Positions 42,870 through 51,683 of a stretch of DNA of 64,000 bases are shown piece by piece. The stretch covers positions 2,512,710-2,576,709 of the forward strand of contig NZ_BOQE01000001.1 of assembly GCF_023705585.1 (NCBI RefSeq). Direction: 5' to 3'. The translations under genes and the position numbers were made by a program. Each line of letters starts with the position of its first letter. Positions within the stretch are counted from its first letter, which is position 1. The notes under the pieces are model-generated. The model ran no database searches. It was not told where the DNA came from and saw only the letters and a list, made by a program, of their open reading frames with translations. The DNA is from Collibacillus ludicampi. GTDB taxonomy: Bacteria; Bacillota; Bacilli; Tumebacillales; BOQE01.

Positions 42870-43987
42870 TTCGAACAGGACATGTGGGAAAAGTAGAAAT
42901 GATTGCATTGGTTACGATATTTTCTGCTACTGATATTTTCTTAAGTTATCCGCAACAATTGGCGGCTAGAGGCGGGGAGGCCGGATGGATGATCCCTCTG
43001 CTTTCGATGATGTTCGCATTCATTTTCTTCAAGATATGTGGGAGGGTGATCAATCGATATGGGCTTGAAAGCCTTCTTATTCTCGGACAGAAAGAGTTAG
43101 GGTGGGGGATTGGGGGAATTGTCGGTTCTCTCTATGCGATTTTCTTAGTATTGACAACAGCGAGTGAGATGCGTCAGTTTACGGAAACGGTAGTTACGAC
43201 TGTACTGCCAAAGTCTCCGGTAGGGTTTGTCGCATTGCCGTTTTTACTCGTGATTTTCTATTTTGCCTATATGGGAATTGAAGGTTTGACGCGTGTCGCA
43301 TGGTTTGTTGGCCCTTGGATCCTCTTGGGGACTGTCCTATTACTGGTGTTTAACCTGAACTGGGCACAACCCGAATATTTGCTTCCTTTGTGGGGATATG
43401 GATTGGAACAAACGGTTTTCCAAAGTATCCAATTTGGCAGCGTATTTACAAACATATTCGCTTTGAGTGTTTTGGCGCCTCTCTTACGGAAAAAGGAAGA
43501 CTTTGTAACAGTCGGATTTTGGAGTATCCTGCTGGTTTCACTGCTTTATACCGGAGTGATGCTCATGTTACTCATGGTTTTTCCAGCGGAAACAGCGGAG
43601 AAAATGCCATTTCCGATGTATCAGTTTGCTCGATTGATTTATCTGGGAAGATTTTTTCAGAGGCTGGAATCCGCGTTTGTTTTTATTTGGGTGGCGTGTG
43701 CCGTCATTAAAATGGCGACAGGTCTTTGGCTCATTTCATATATAACGGCTACCGTTTGGAAGATGCCCGTTTATCGCCCATTGGTTATTGCTTTTACGCT
43801 GATCATTTATTCCCTTTCATTTATGCCGAAAAGCTTTCCTGAAACCTTGCATTATGACGTCACTTATTTATTCAACTGGGGGTGGATCATTGTACTTGTT
43901 TTACCCGCTCTTGTTGCAGTGGTAGTGGACATTCGCAGAAGAAAGGGGGATGGCACTCGTGAGAACAAAACGAGGCCTGCTTCTTAA
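42866..43987 (+). CDS. Spore germination receptor subunit B (GerAB, APC-superfamily)
   Basis: A 373-residue integral membrane protein with about ten helices, related to amino acid permeases (APC fold), as all GerAB proteins. Recognisable are VEMIALVTIFSATDIFLSYP at the start and the conserved proline-rich helix breaks (TTVLPKSPVGFVALPF). In the receptor, this subunit is thought to bind the germinant. ATGA overlap with subunit A and 38-base overlap with subunit C show tight coupling. Length is as expected (360-370). Confidence 0.9.
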   Translation: MIRTGHVGKVEMIALVTIFSATDIFLSYPQQLAARGGEAGWMIPLLSMMFAFIFFKICGRVINRYGLESLLILGQKELGWGIGGIVGSLYAIFLVLTTASEMRQFTETVVTTVLPKSPVGFVALPFLLVIFYFAYMGIEGLTRVAWFVGPWILLGTVLLLVFNLNWAQPEYLLPLWGYGLEQTVFQSIQFGSVFTNIFALSVLAPLLRKKEDFVTVGFWSILLVSLLYTGVMLMLLMVFPAETAEKMPFPMYQFARLIYLGRFFQRLESAFVFIWVACAVIKMATGLWLISYITATVWKMPVYRPLVIAFTLIIYSLSFMPKSFPETLHYDVTYLFNWGWIIVLVLPALVAVVVDIRRRKGDGTRENKTRPAS

Positions 43988-45332
43988 TCTCTTGCTCATA
44001 CTGATTCTGCTATGTCCTCTGCTAAGCGGATGTTATGACCGTGTAGAACTTGAGGAGATGGCATTCGTCGTTTCGATGGGGTTTGATAAAGGACCTGGCG
44101 ATACAATCGATGTGACTGCTCGTGTGGCTGTTCCCCGTAAACTAACGGGTGGAGGTAGCGGCGGAGGGGGCGGTGGCGCCGGCGGTGGAGAAGAGGTCGG
44201 CGGGGCGAAAGCGATTACCATTCGTGCACATACTGTGGAAGAAGCGTTAAACCTTTTAAATACGAGCGTGGAGCGGCGCGTATCATTGATTCAATTGTCC
44301 ATTGTAGTTTTCGGGGAAGATCTGGCCAGAAGAGGTATTCTACCGTATATAAGACCGCTTGTCCGCTCTCGTGAGTTTCGGAGAACGATTTTTGTATCAG
44401 TCGTTAAGGGAAAGGCGAAAGAGGCGTTCGATGCCAACAAACCCATACTTGAAAATACGGTCACAAGGTATAACGAGGATGTTAGGCAAGTAGGCAGACA
44501 TACTGGACTAAGCACCACGATCATGCTGCACGATTTTGTAACTGCGGTCGAGTCGGTTCATGAAGATCCGTATACGGGTGTTTTTGCAGTAAACGAAGAT
44601 GTTAAGGTACAAGCGGAAGAAGAAAAGAAAAAGAACAAGAGCAAGGGAGACGGAAAAGGTGGCGATGAGGGTACGGAGGGAGAAACGGGAGGGAAAGGAG
44701 CCAAACAAGAATCGGGAGAAAAAATCAAAATTAAAGGACAAGACATCTCTTTTGAACCTGGACAAGTTAAGCGACAGGGGGGCAATCCGCTTGAGTTTAT
44801 AGGTATGGCCGTGTTTCAAAAAGACAAGCTGGTAACGATCCTGGATGGAATTGATACCCGTATGCTGTTGTCCCTTCGCGGTGAATTAAATCGAACGCAA
44901 GCGATCTTTGCGAACCCTTATTCGAAGAATGATTACATAACGGTTGAGATCAAACAGGCGCGCCCCCCTCAATTTGAGGTCATACCGTTGAAGGAACCGC
45001 TTCAGATACGTATTCATCTCAGTCTTGAAGGAGATCTGTTGGGTGAGATGGCCGGAACAGATTTTACAAAAGAAGGGAAGGCAGATCTGGTGGAAAAAAT
45101 CGTAGCGGATAAGGTTCGGGCAAGAATTCTTTCTCTCCTCAACACACTCTATCACAAGTATCAAGCGGATCCAGTCGGCATCGTCAATCATATACGAGGA
45201 CAGTTTTTAACGATGCAAGACCTTAAGGCGTACGATTGGAGAGAAAAATTAAAGACTGCCGATATTGATGTCGATGTGAATTTCAAGTTACGGCGCGTGG
45301 GTGTACAATTGGCACCGCCCATTTCTCAATAG
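43950..45332 (+). CDS. Spore germination receptor subunit C, lipoprotein (Ger(x)C)
   Basis: A 460-residue lipoprotein, longer than the usual ~370-400. The signal peptide ends in LSGC with acylated Cys28, followed by YDRVELEEMAFVVSMGFDK, the standard GerC opening. Two low-complexity insertions account for the extra length: a glycine-rich stretch at about 67-80 and a Lys/Glu/Gly-rich stretch at about 216-262. The C-terminal domain (LNTLYHKYQADPVGIVNHIRG) is conserved. It is anchored outside the inner spore membrane and required for receptor assembly. ATG 43950 with AAAGGGGG upstream; GTG 43959 is an alternative. Confidence 0.88.
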   Translation: MALVRTKRGLLLNLLLILILLCPLLSGCYDRVELEEMAFVVSMGFDKGPGDTIDVTARVAVPRKLTGGGSGGGGGGAGGGEEVGGAKAITIRAHTVEEALNLLNTSVERRVSLIQLSIVVFGEDLARRGILPYIRPLVRSREFRRTIFVSVVKGKAKEAFDANKPILENTVTRYNEDVRQVGRHTGLSTTIMLHDFVTAVESVHEDPYTGVFAVNEDVKVQAEEEKKKNKSKGDGKGGDEGTEGETGGKGAKQESGEKIKIKGQDISFEPGQVKRQGGNPLEFIGMAVFQKDKLVTILDGIDTRMLLSLRGELNRTQAIFANPYSKNDYITVEIKQARPPQFEVIPLKEPLQIRIHLSLEGDLLGEMAGTDFTKEGKADLVEKIVADKVRARILSLLNTLYHKYQADPVGIVNHIRGQFLTMQDLKAYDWREKLKTADIDVDVNFKLRRVGVQLAPPISQ

Positions 45333-45347
45333 GAAAGGAGAATCTCA

Positions 45348-45530
45348 GTGGGTGCTGTGTTTAATTTCATGATTTTAATGTTAGTTCCTACTGGTGTAAC
45401 AATCTATGTTATAAATTTTGCTCGTTGGATGAGGAGAAGAGGTCATCATACGGGTGCGGTCGGGGCGTACTTGATCGCGGTTCTCACATTTTTTATCGCT
45501 GCGGTTATTGTTTTTAAAAGCATCAGTTGA
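45348..45530 (+). CDS. Small two-helix membrane protein of the germination operon (D-type subunit candidate)
   Basis: A 60-residue protein starting at GTG 45348 (AAAGGAGAA upstream), 15 bases after the subunit C stop. Two membrane helices (about 6-24 and 38-57) are separated by a short basic loop (ARWMRRRGHH). Some gerA-family operons in Bacillales carry a fourth gene for a two-helix D protein that modulates germination; size and topology fit. No named homologue can be assigned with certainty. Confidence 0.6.
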   Translation: MGAVFNFMILMLVPTGVTIYVINFARWMRRRGHHTGAVGAYLIAVLTFFIAAVIVFKSIS

Positions 45531-45538
45531 TTCCATAC

Positions 45539-45583
45539 AAAGGGGCTGTCCCAAAAGTCTAATGACTGAGGGACATCCCCCTT
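45539..45583 (+). terminator. Terminator-like hairpin with insertion-sequence-like arms
   Basis: GGGGCTGTCCC, then AGTC-TAAT-GACT, then GGGACATCCCC form a nested hairpin right after the germination operon, followed by a weak T-rich stretch. The left end resembles inverted repeats common in Firmicutes insertion sequences, so it may be a transposon footprint now serving as terminator. Confidence 0.5.
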
Positions 45584-45989
45584 GGTTTTCTGAAAAAATA
45601 ATAGAAGAGATCGCGTTCGTAAGGCCGATGAAATGGTTGACCGTGTACGCAAGCAAGTGGATGTTTCCCTTCACGACGTACAGGCGGAATTTATAAGCAG
45701 CGAGCCTACAGATATGGGAATGCCAAACACTTCCACAATTGAATCATTTAAATATTTTGATTTAAAAAGAAGGTTTTTGAGATTTTATGTAGAAACCATA
45801 TATATACTTATAAGTAAAAAAATGAGGATTTTATTGAAGAAATAAGATAGTATAAAACGAGATTTGATCCAACATTTTATTTTAATGGTAAAAATATACT
45901 TTCACCTACTTCTATTTCACAAGGTGGAAGGTAGTCTTTTCGAATGAAAGAGGGAGCCACGTTTTTATAATGAAAAAAAAAAAGAATCT
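45584..45989. other. Intergenic region after the germination operon
   Basis: About 400 bases. A short open stretch (about 45600-45750) encodes the repeat-like sequence DRVRKADEMVDRVRKQVDVS without a usable start and may be a gene relic. The rest is A/T-rich, with a hairpin at about 45900-45940 (CACCTACTTC/GGAAGGTAG-like). Confidence 0.3.
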
Positions 45990-46442
45990 TTGGGATCAAT
46001 AATTATAATCATAACAAGTATAGTTGTTTTTTCATTGGTTTTATTATTCTCAGCATTCATTTTACTAATGAAAATCCTGCAGTATACGAATGTATTTGGA
46101 GTACGTATTGACTCATGGCTTTCTGCAGTAGAATTTATTGTTTCAGTACTTATATTCCTGGTGGCTATAGATTTTCCTATCATGTTGATCGAAGCAATAA
46201 TAGAGACAAAGTACAGAAAATTTAATAAGCACAAGGGTTTTTTCTTATTTTTATTGCAATTCATTCTTCTTTTTCTGCTTATACATGTTGTGGATGAATA
46301 TATAAGTGGGGTTACTTTTTCTACGTATGTATCAGAGATTGCAATTACGTGTGTGTTTTACATTGTTTTTGAAATAGTGCAAATATTCGATAGATATGTA
46401 CAGAAAAAAGACACAGAGCAGAAAGATCAGCAGACTAAATGA
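45990..46442 (+). CDS. YrvL-like membrane protein, start altered by an A-tract
   Basis: About 150 residues with four membrane helices and a hydrophilic Lys/Gln-rich tail. Size, helix pattern and the ..VDEYISGVTFSTYVSEIAIT.. region resemble the YrvL family (B. subtilis YrvL is reported to act on the sigma-O system), but identity looks low. The frame opens at TTG 45990. A more natural ATG at 45970 is followed by eleven A residues and is one base out of frame with the rest, so the gene is either frameshifted, read through slippage, or started at TTG. Codon use is A/T-rich compared with neighbours. Confidence 0.45.
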   Translation: MGSIIIIITSIVVFSLVLLFSAFILLMKILQYTNVFGVRIDSWLSAVEFIVSVLIFLVAIDFPIMLIEAIIETKYRKFNKHKGFFLFLLQFILLFLLIHVVDEYISGVTFSTYVSEIAITCVFYIVFEIVQIFDRYVQKKDTEQKDQQTK

Positions 46443-46637
46443 TTCTTAAGAGATGTTCTACCATAACATTTTCATTCTCTTATGATAACCGGCCAATAAT
46501 CGTTATATAAGGCTCATTTGCCGAGAAATGTGGTTATTCGAATTCTGAATCATGCCACTGGGAAGGACCTTCCTCGCTCGAGCGGAGAGAGTATGAGGGA
46601 GTGTCTACCGCTTGATCCCTCTGAAATAGACCTCGCA

Positions 46638-46721
46638 AATTGAGCCATTTTCCATTCCTCCTAAGTAGATTGGTCGGCAAACTTATTCTACTAAAGAGGA
46701 AGCGAAATGGCTCAATTTTTG
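46638..46721 (+). repeat. Palindromic repeat with T-run, family A copy 2
   Basis: Arms ATTGAGCCATTTT / GAAATGGCTCAAT with inner CCATTCCTC / GAGGAAGCG and AGTAGA / TCTACT; ends in five T residues. It aligns over its whole length with the reverse complement of 32011-32095. It lies between the YrvL-like gene and the convergent aminotransferase gene, where it may terminate transcription. Confidence 0.7.
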
Positions 46722-46790
46722 TTAGTTGCCTGAATCATTTTTATAAAGGATATCGGACTCAAATCATGTGGAACGCTCTACGTTTTTAAA

Positions 46791-47975
46791 CTATGATGTT
46801 CGCCACTTTGTAATCGCTTCACAGAGCCTGTCAATCCCTTTGACCACGTTCTCGTACGCGGTGGTTAATGAAAGGCGCACAAATCCCTCACCCGTTTGGC
46901 CAAACGCGTTGCCCGGAGCGACGACCACCCTGTATTCATCTAACAGCTTGTTGGCAAAATCGAGTGAAGTCATCCCTTGCGGAACAGGGACCCAAAGGTA
47001 AACGGTCGCATCCGGCTTATGTACATCCCAACCGATCGAGCGGAACTTATCCATCGCGTAATCACGCCGGCGCTGGTATTCCTTGCGGTTCGTTTCGGGA
47101 AAATCGGTGTGCCAAACCTGTTCGAGTGCAGTCACACCAGCGAATTGGATGGGGGAGAACACACCTGAATTGATATGGCTTTGCACGACGAGTAGGGAAT
47201 TGATGATTTCCTCGTTTCCGAAAGCGGCCCCCAATCGCCAACCGGCCATGTTAAACGTTTTTGAGAAAGTGATAAACTCAACGCCTACATCCTTTCCTCC
47301 TTCAAACTCCAGAAAACTTCTCGGTTTCTTTCCGTCATAATAAATTTCACAGTATGCATGGTCATAACAGACGATGATCCGGTTCTCTTGCGCGAAACGA
47401 ATGACTTCTTGAATATACGTATCGGGCGCGAGTACACCGGTAGGGTTATTCGGGTAATTGAGAAACATCAATTGGGTTCGTTTTTTTATTTCTTCGGGGA
47501 TGCTCTGAAGATCCGGCAGGTAATGATTTTCCCTGGTAAGTTTCATCCGATATGTCTCGCCCCCCGCAAAGAAAACTCCGTCATTGTAAGCGGGGAACGA
47601 GGGGTCGGGCACGAGTCCCACATCCCCTTGTTGCAAATAGGCGAGTGAGATGTGAAAAAGTCCCTCTTTTGAACCGATGAGTGCGATGACTTCTTTTTCC
47701 GGATCCACGTTTACACCGAAGCGTTCCTTGTACCATTTTGCAATATGTTCACGAAAGAAAAGGGAGCCGCGAAACGCCGGATAGTGATGATTTTCCGGAT
47801 CGGCTGCTGTTTCCTGTAATCGTTTCACGACAGCATCCGGTGTCGGATGATCGGGATCCGCTTTGCCCAGATCGACGATATCTTTGACGCCTGATTCTCT
47901 TAACCGATACACTTTCTCATCCAGTTGAGCGAAAATATACGGGGGTAGTCCCGCTAATTTTTCCGCTTTACGCAT
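46791..47975 (-). CDS. Class I/II aminotransferase, LL-diaminopimelate aminotransferase-like
   Basis: A 394-residue fold-type I PLP enzyme with DLGKADPDHPTPDAVV near the N-terminus, FLNYPNNPTGVLAP, CYDHAYCEIYYDG, the PLP lysine in FSKTFNMAGWRLG and the carboxylate-binding Arg in GFVRLSLTT. The pattern is closest to DapL/AlaT-like aminotransferases of Bacilli. It may act in lysine or aspartate-family metabolism, but Bacilli normally use the acetylated DAP route, so a broader amino acid specificity is possible. Single gene, divergent from rnhA; GGAGGGTAAACAT precedes the ATG. Confidence 0.75.
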   Translation of the reverse strand: MRKAEKLAGLPPYIFAQLDEKVYRLRESGVKDIVDLGKADPDHPTPDAVVKRLQETAADPENHHYPAFRGSLFFREHIAKWYKERFGVNVDPEKEVIALIGSKEGLFHISLAYLQQGDVGLVPDPSFPAYNDGVFFAGGETYRMKLTRENHYLPDLQSIPEEIKKRTQLMFLNYPNNPTGVLAPDTYIQEVIRFAQENRIIVCYDHAYCEIYYDGKKPRSFLEFEGGKDVGVEFITFSKTFNMAGWRLGAAFGNEEIINSLLVVQSHINSGVFSPIQFAGVTALEQVWHTDFPETNRKEYQRRRDYAMDKFRSIGWDVHKPDATVYLWVPVPQGMTSLDFANKLLDEYRVVVAPGNAFGQTGEGFVRLSLTTAYENVVKGIDRLCEAITKWRTS

Positions 47976-48075
47976 ATGTTTACCCTCCTTTACATCCCCG
48001 CTATTATTCCCTAAAAACAGGAGGGATTATCAATCCCATGATATAATCAAGCTACAAGTGGACGGAGGGATAGGA

Positions 48076-48516
48076 ATGAAGGAAGTATTGATCTATACGG
48101 ACGGTGCATGTTCAGGGAACCCGGGGCCGGGAGGATGGGCCGCCGTCCTACTTTATGGCGAGAATAAGAAAGAAATCTCCGGTGGGGAACGCGTTACGAC
48201 CAATCAGAAAATGGAACTCCAAGCGGCGATCGAAGCGCTAAAATTGCTGAAAGAACCATGCAAAGTAAAATTGCACAGCGATTCCGCTTATCTCATCAAC
48301 TGTTTCTCGCAAAAGTGGTACGTGGGCTGGAAAAAACGCGGATGGAAAAACGCTAAAGGGGAGCCCGTTGCCAACCGGGAGCGTTGGGAAGAACTGTTGC
48401 AACTCTGTGCGATTCATGACGTGGAATGGGTCAAGGTTAAGGGCCATGCAGGGGAGTTTTGGAACGAGCGTTGTGATGAATTGGCTCGGGAAGCCGCCGC
48501 ACAGCAGGAAGCCTAG
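48076..48516 (+). CDS. rnhA: Ribonuclease HI
   Basis: A 146-residue RNase HI from ATG 48076 (GGAGGGATAGGA upstream). All four catalytic acids are visible: Asp in IYTDGACSGNPGPGGWA, Glu in KMELQAAIEAL, Asp in LHSDSAYLIN and Asp in NERCDELAREAA; the catalytic His is in KGHAGEFWN. The basic protrusion WKKRGWKNAKGEPV is present. It degrades the RNA strand of RNA-DNA hybrids. It lies 169 bases before queG. Confidence 0.93.
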   Translation: MKEVLIYTDGACSGNPGPGGWAAVLLYGENKKEISGGERVTTNQKMELQAAIEALKLLKEPCKVKLHSDSAYLINCFSQKWYVGWKKRGWKNAKGEPVANRERWEELLQLCAIHDVEWVKVKGHAGEFWNERCDELAREAAAQQEA

Positions 48517-48684
48517 TCGGGATGGCCAACGGTACAGAGCATGCTGTCGTCACGCTTCCGAGTGAATCGTTAACGGTATAAACCCATGTTCTCCAGGGAG
48601 TATGAACGCATACAACTCCCGATCGAGAAAACTGCCGAAGTCACATTCGAATATAGGATGACTGTGGGGGAGGAGGTGACTCCA

Positions 48685-49857
48685 ATGGAATACGAACTCA
48701 GCATCAGAGATATGGAAGAGATACGCCAACAACTCGATATTGACCTACTAGGGGTGACAACGTCCGAACCATTCTGCGGGTTAACGGAACGGCTTACGGA
48801 ACATAGGGAGAAAGGGTATGAATCCGGATTTGAGCATCCGATCATTGAAGAGCGTGTCGATCCGTCCCGGCTTGTGCCCGATGCGAAATCGATCGTCGCC
48901 ATCGGTATGGCTTATTATACCGATCACCATCATACACTCAGGAGACCGAAGGGAACGAGAGGCGTCTTATCGAAATACGCGTGGGGGAACGATTACCATC
49001 CGATCTTGCGGAAGAAACTGGAGGAACTCGCCCATGCGATCGAAAGAAAATTAGGTCGGGCGATCGCTTGGCATGCTTCCGTAGATACCGGACCACTGGT
49101 TGACCGCGCAGTGGCAGAAAGAGCAGGAATTGGTTGGTTCGGAAAAAACTGCAATATTATCACCGAACAGTTTGGTTCTTGGGTGTTCTTAGGGCAGCTT
49201 GTAACAGATGTAAAAATCGAACCGTATCGGCCTTTTGAGGGTTCTCGTTGTGGCGATTGTGACTTATGCATGCGCGCTTGTCCAACGGGAGCGATCATCT
49301 CTCCTTTTACCATCGATTCGTCAAAATGTCTTGCATACATCACGCAGATGAAAGGGATAATTCCCCGAGAGTTTCGCAGCAAAATGGGGACGAGAATTTG
49401 GGGATGTGACACTTGTCAAGTCGTTTGCCCCAGCAATAAAGGGATCACTTTCTCCGGGCATGCGGATTTCGTGCCGGAACCCGAATTGTCTTTCCCTGAA
49501 TTGATCGAGCTGCTCCACATGAGCAATAAGCAATTCAAGCGCAGGTACGGGCACACGGCGGCTGCATGGAGAGGGCTTACCGTGATCAAACGAAATGCGA
49601 TTATTGCGCTTGGAAATATACGAGAAAAAAGGGCTGTTCCTCAACTGCTCCCGTTTTTGAAAGATGAGCGCCCTGAATTGAGAGGGACAACCGTTTGGGC
49701 TCTTGGTAAAATAGGAACAGATGAAGCCGTGAAGGCGATCCGGGAAGCGCGAATGAACGAAAAGGATCCGCTTGTCCTGCAAGAAATGGAGGATGTTCTG
49801 GGCAAGAATGGGCATCCAGGAAATGAATCGATCAAAGCGGATGATGAAAAGGAATGA
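48685..49857 (+). CDS. queG: Epoxyqueuosine reductase QueG
   Basis: A 390-residue cobalamin- and iron-sulfur-dependent enzyme making the last step of tRNA queuosine. Features: EKGYESGFEHP, the catalytic region SVDTGPLVDRAVAERAGIGWFGKNCN, two 4Fe-4S motifs (CGDCDLCMRACPTGAI and CDTCQVVCPSNK) and a C-terminal HEAT-like repeat (AVPQLLPFLKDERPELRGT). ATG 48685 is chosen because GGAGGTGA lies just upstream and the homologous N-terminus begins there. Its B12 need fits the cobalamin genes at the window end. Followed at once by a carbonic anhydrase relic. Confidence 0.92.
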   Translation: MEYELSIRDMEEIRQQLDIDLLGVTTSEPFCGLTERLTEHREKGYESGFEHPIIEERVDPSRLVPDAKSIVAIGMAYYTDHHHTLRRPKGTRGVLSKYAWGNDYHPILRKKLEELAHAIERKLGRAIAWHASVDTGPLVDRAVAERAGIGWFGKNCNIITEQFGSWVFLGQLVTDVKIEPYRPFEGSRCGDCDLCMRACPTGAIISPFTIDSSKCLAYITQMKGIIPREFRSKMGTRIWGCDTCQVVCPSNKGITFSGHADFVPEPELSFPELIELLHMSNKQFKRRYGHTAAAWRGLTVIKRNAIIALGNIREKRAVPQLLPFLKDERPELRGTTVWALGKIGTDEAVKAIREARMNEKDPLVLQEMEDVLGKNGHPGNESIKADDEKE

Positions 49858-49860
49858 GAA

Positions 49861-50166
49861 CAAGAATTTATATCAAGTGTGGGGCATCATGATTGCGGGA
49901 TGCAAACCGTTAATCATGAGGTATTCGTACAAAATCTCATGGAAGAAGGTATCTCACAAAAGACCGTCCAGAATGATCGAATATGCGGGCATCGATCTCG
50001 CTGATTGGTTAAAACCGTTTGAAAACATCTTTCGACAGTGTCCGTCATACCGTGTCCATGATTAAAAACCATCCATTTATCTCGGAAGCGAATATTCCTG
50101 TTCACGGCTTGGTGGTTGACCCGCGAACAGGAAAACTGGATCTTGTAGTCGACGGATATGATCTTG
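49861..50166 (+). pseudogene. Relic of a beta-class carbonic anhydrase
   Basis: Pieces of a beta-carbonic anhydrase are spread over three frames directly after queG. SSVGHHDCGMQTVNHEVFVQ (zinc ligands His and Cys) comes first, then IEYAGIDLADWLKPFENIF, then SMIKNHPFISEANIPVHGL with DPRTGKLDLVVDGYDLVRH to the TAA. The N-terminal CxDSR zinc-binding part is absent and at least two frameshifts are needed. It has no start site. Its end is a few bases from the convergent CotS-like gene. Confidence 0.75.
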
Positions 50167-50173
50167 TCAGACA

Positions 50174-51610
50174 TTAATCGATATACCTTTGTACTTGTTG
50201 CTCGAAGGTCTGCAGAAAAGCGCGTTTTTTTTCTTCGAGCGCATGCAATTGTTGGAGATATCCGAGTGAATGACCGTTCGCTTGCAACGTGTAGTGAGCA
50301 TAAGCGATATGCCAGAAACGGTGCGGGAATGTGAGCAACGCGTAGATCAGTAAATATTCGTCACGCGAGATTTTTTTGACACTGTTTACATTGACGAGAC
50401 ACACGAGCGAGACTTCACGTGCCCACCCTGTTTTCTGCATACTTCGGCGCATCAGATGGGCGATATCCAAGGCGCGCGGAGCAAATGTCATGAAATCCAA
50501 ATCGATCAGATGGACGTGATGCTTCGTGTTATAAATGAGGTTGCGCGGTGTGACGTCGAGATGACAGAGGCCAGGATTCTTTGCATCGCGTGACAAGAAA
50601 TTTTTTACGCTCGGATCTGATACGATCAAGATCGCTTTTTGCGCTTGTTTCTGATACTCGTCGATATGTTCCAAGAAAAATTTATCCATTGCGTCCAATT
50701 TGCTCTTGATACGGATTTTCTTTTTAAAGGCCGCCAAGTCTTTGCTGCGTTGTTGAAACATTTCCAATATATGAAAAGAAGTGGGGGGAATCATTGCACT
50801 CGGTTCAAACCCAATCGATGCGAGATGGAAATGGGCGAGGGTCTGCGCAGCTTCGGCGAGATGAACCATCGATGTAAAATCGCAGTCCTGTCCTGTTACC
50901 CAATCACTCATGTAATATACATTCCCGCCGGCGATCGCATATGGGGTTTTCTTCTTGGTTAGCGCGAACGGAGCGATGCGTGTGAACCCGCGCTTCATGA
51001 CGTGACGAACCGCTTGATCCATAAACTCGATGCGCTCAGGGGGAAGGTGTGTGCGTTTGATCGCCTTCCACCCATCAGACGTTTGTAAGCGAATAATCGA
51101 GCCGAACGGTTCAGCTTTATAGACAGAAAAAGGGTATCGCTCGATCACTTGAGGGTGATACCCCTGGCGGATGAACACATCTTCGATCTCACGTCTCTCC
51201 TGCGGAACGTTGACCCAAAGGGATTCGCTTTGTGTGTATAAAGGATCATGGTGTGAAGCGATGTTTCTTTGCGTCGATTGAAGATTCGGATGAACCGAGT
51301 AAGAGGGTGTCTTGTTGGTGCGTTTAACTGATTTTCCTTTTTTTTTGCGTGTATTCGCTACCCTGGCTTTCGTTTTCGCTTTTTTCCTCTTTTCGATCAC
51401 AGGGGAAATGGACCACGACGACCACCAGGACGGGCGGTCGTCGTCATCCTCTACATGTTCCTCTTTTTTCCGCTTCTCATGTGATGAATGGGTATCCGAT
51501 TTTTCTTTGTTCGCATTTTTTTTATTGGGTTGAGGAACGAAGTGCGGTGGGGTGGTGAGTTCCTTCCAAAGCTGTTTAAGCCAATCAGGAATCTGGCCTT
51601 TATTCGCCAT
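50174..51610 (-). CDS. CotS-family spore coat protein (aminoglycoside phosphotransferase-like)
   Basis: A 478-residue protein. The first ~125 residues are low-complexity and strongly charged (Lys/Arg-rich with an Asp cluster EEHVEDDDDRPSWW), followed by a kinase-like domain with the loop LCHLDVTPRNLIYN and the metal motif LIDLDFMTF, typical of CotS/CotI/YutH-like coat proteins. The N-lobe shows EPFGSIIRLQTSDGWKAIK. It would be incorporated in the spore coat or assembly machinery. Start ATG 51610 is chosen because GGAGGTGAGCGGC lies right upstream. The charged extension is unusual and may mediate coat binding. Confidence 0.8.
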   Translation of the reverse strand: MANKGQIPDWLKQLWKELTTPPHFVPQPNKKNANKEKSDTHSSHEKRKKEEHVEDDDDRPSWWSSWSISPVIEKRKKAKTKARVANTRKKKGKSVKRTNKTPSYSVHPNLQSTQRNIASHHDPLYTQSESLWVNVPQERREIEDVFIRQGYHPQVIERYPFSVYKAEPFGSIIRLQTSDGWKAIKRTHLPPERIEFMDQAVRHVMKRGFTRIAPFALTKKKTPYAIAGGNVYYMSDWVTGQDCDFTSMVHLAEAAQTLAHFHLASIGFEPSAMIPPTSFHILEMFQQRSKDLAAFKKKIRIKSKLDAMDKFFLEHIDEYQKQAQKAILIVSDPSVKNFLSRDAKNPGLCHLDVTPRNLIYNTKHHVHLIDLDFMTFAPRALDIAHLMRRSMQKTGWAREVSLVCLVNVNSVKKISRDEYLLIYALLTFPHRFWHIAYAHYTLQANGHSLGYLQQLHALEEKKRAFLQTFEQQVQRYID

Positions 51611-51683
51611 GCCGCTCACCTCCACAGATCCCAGGGTGCAGAATGGTCTCTTCTATCAGGATATGTGAGAAATCGTTGAAACG

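Noticed and set aside
46638-46721. Simple unique terminator
   Set aside because: The end-to-end match to 32011-32095 shows it belongs to a repeat family.
48058-48075. Earlier start codon for RNase HI
   Set aside because: The upstream start overlaps the GGAGGGA ribosome site that serves ATG 48076.
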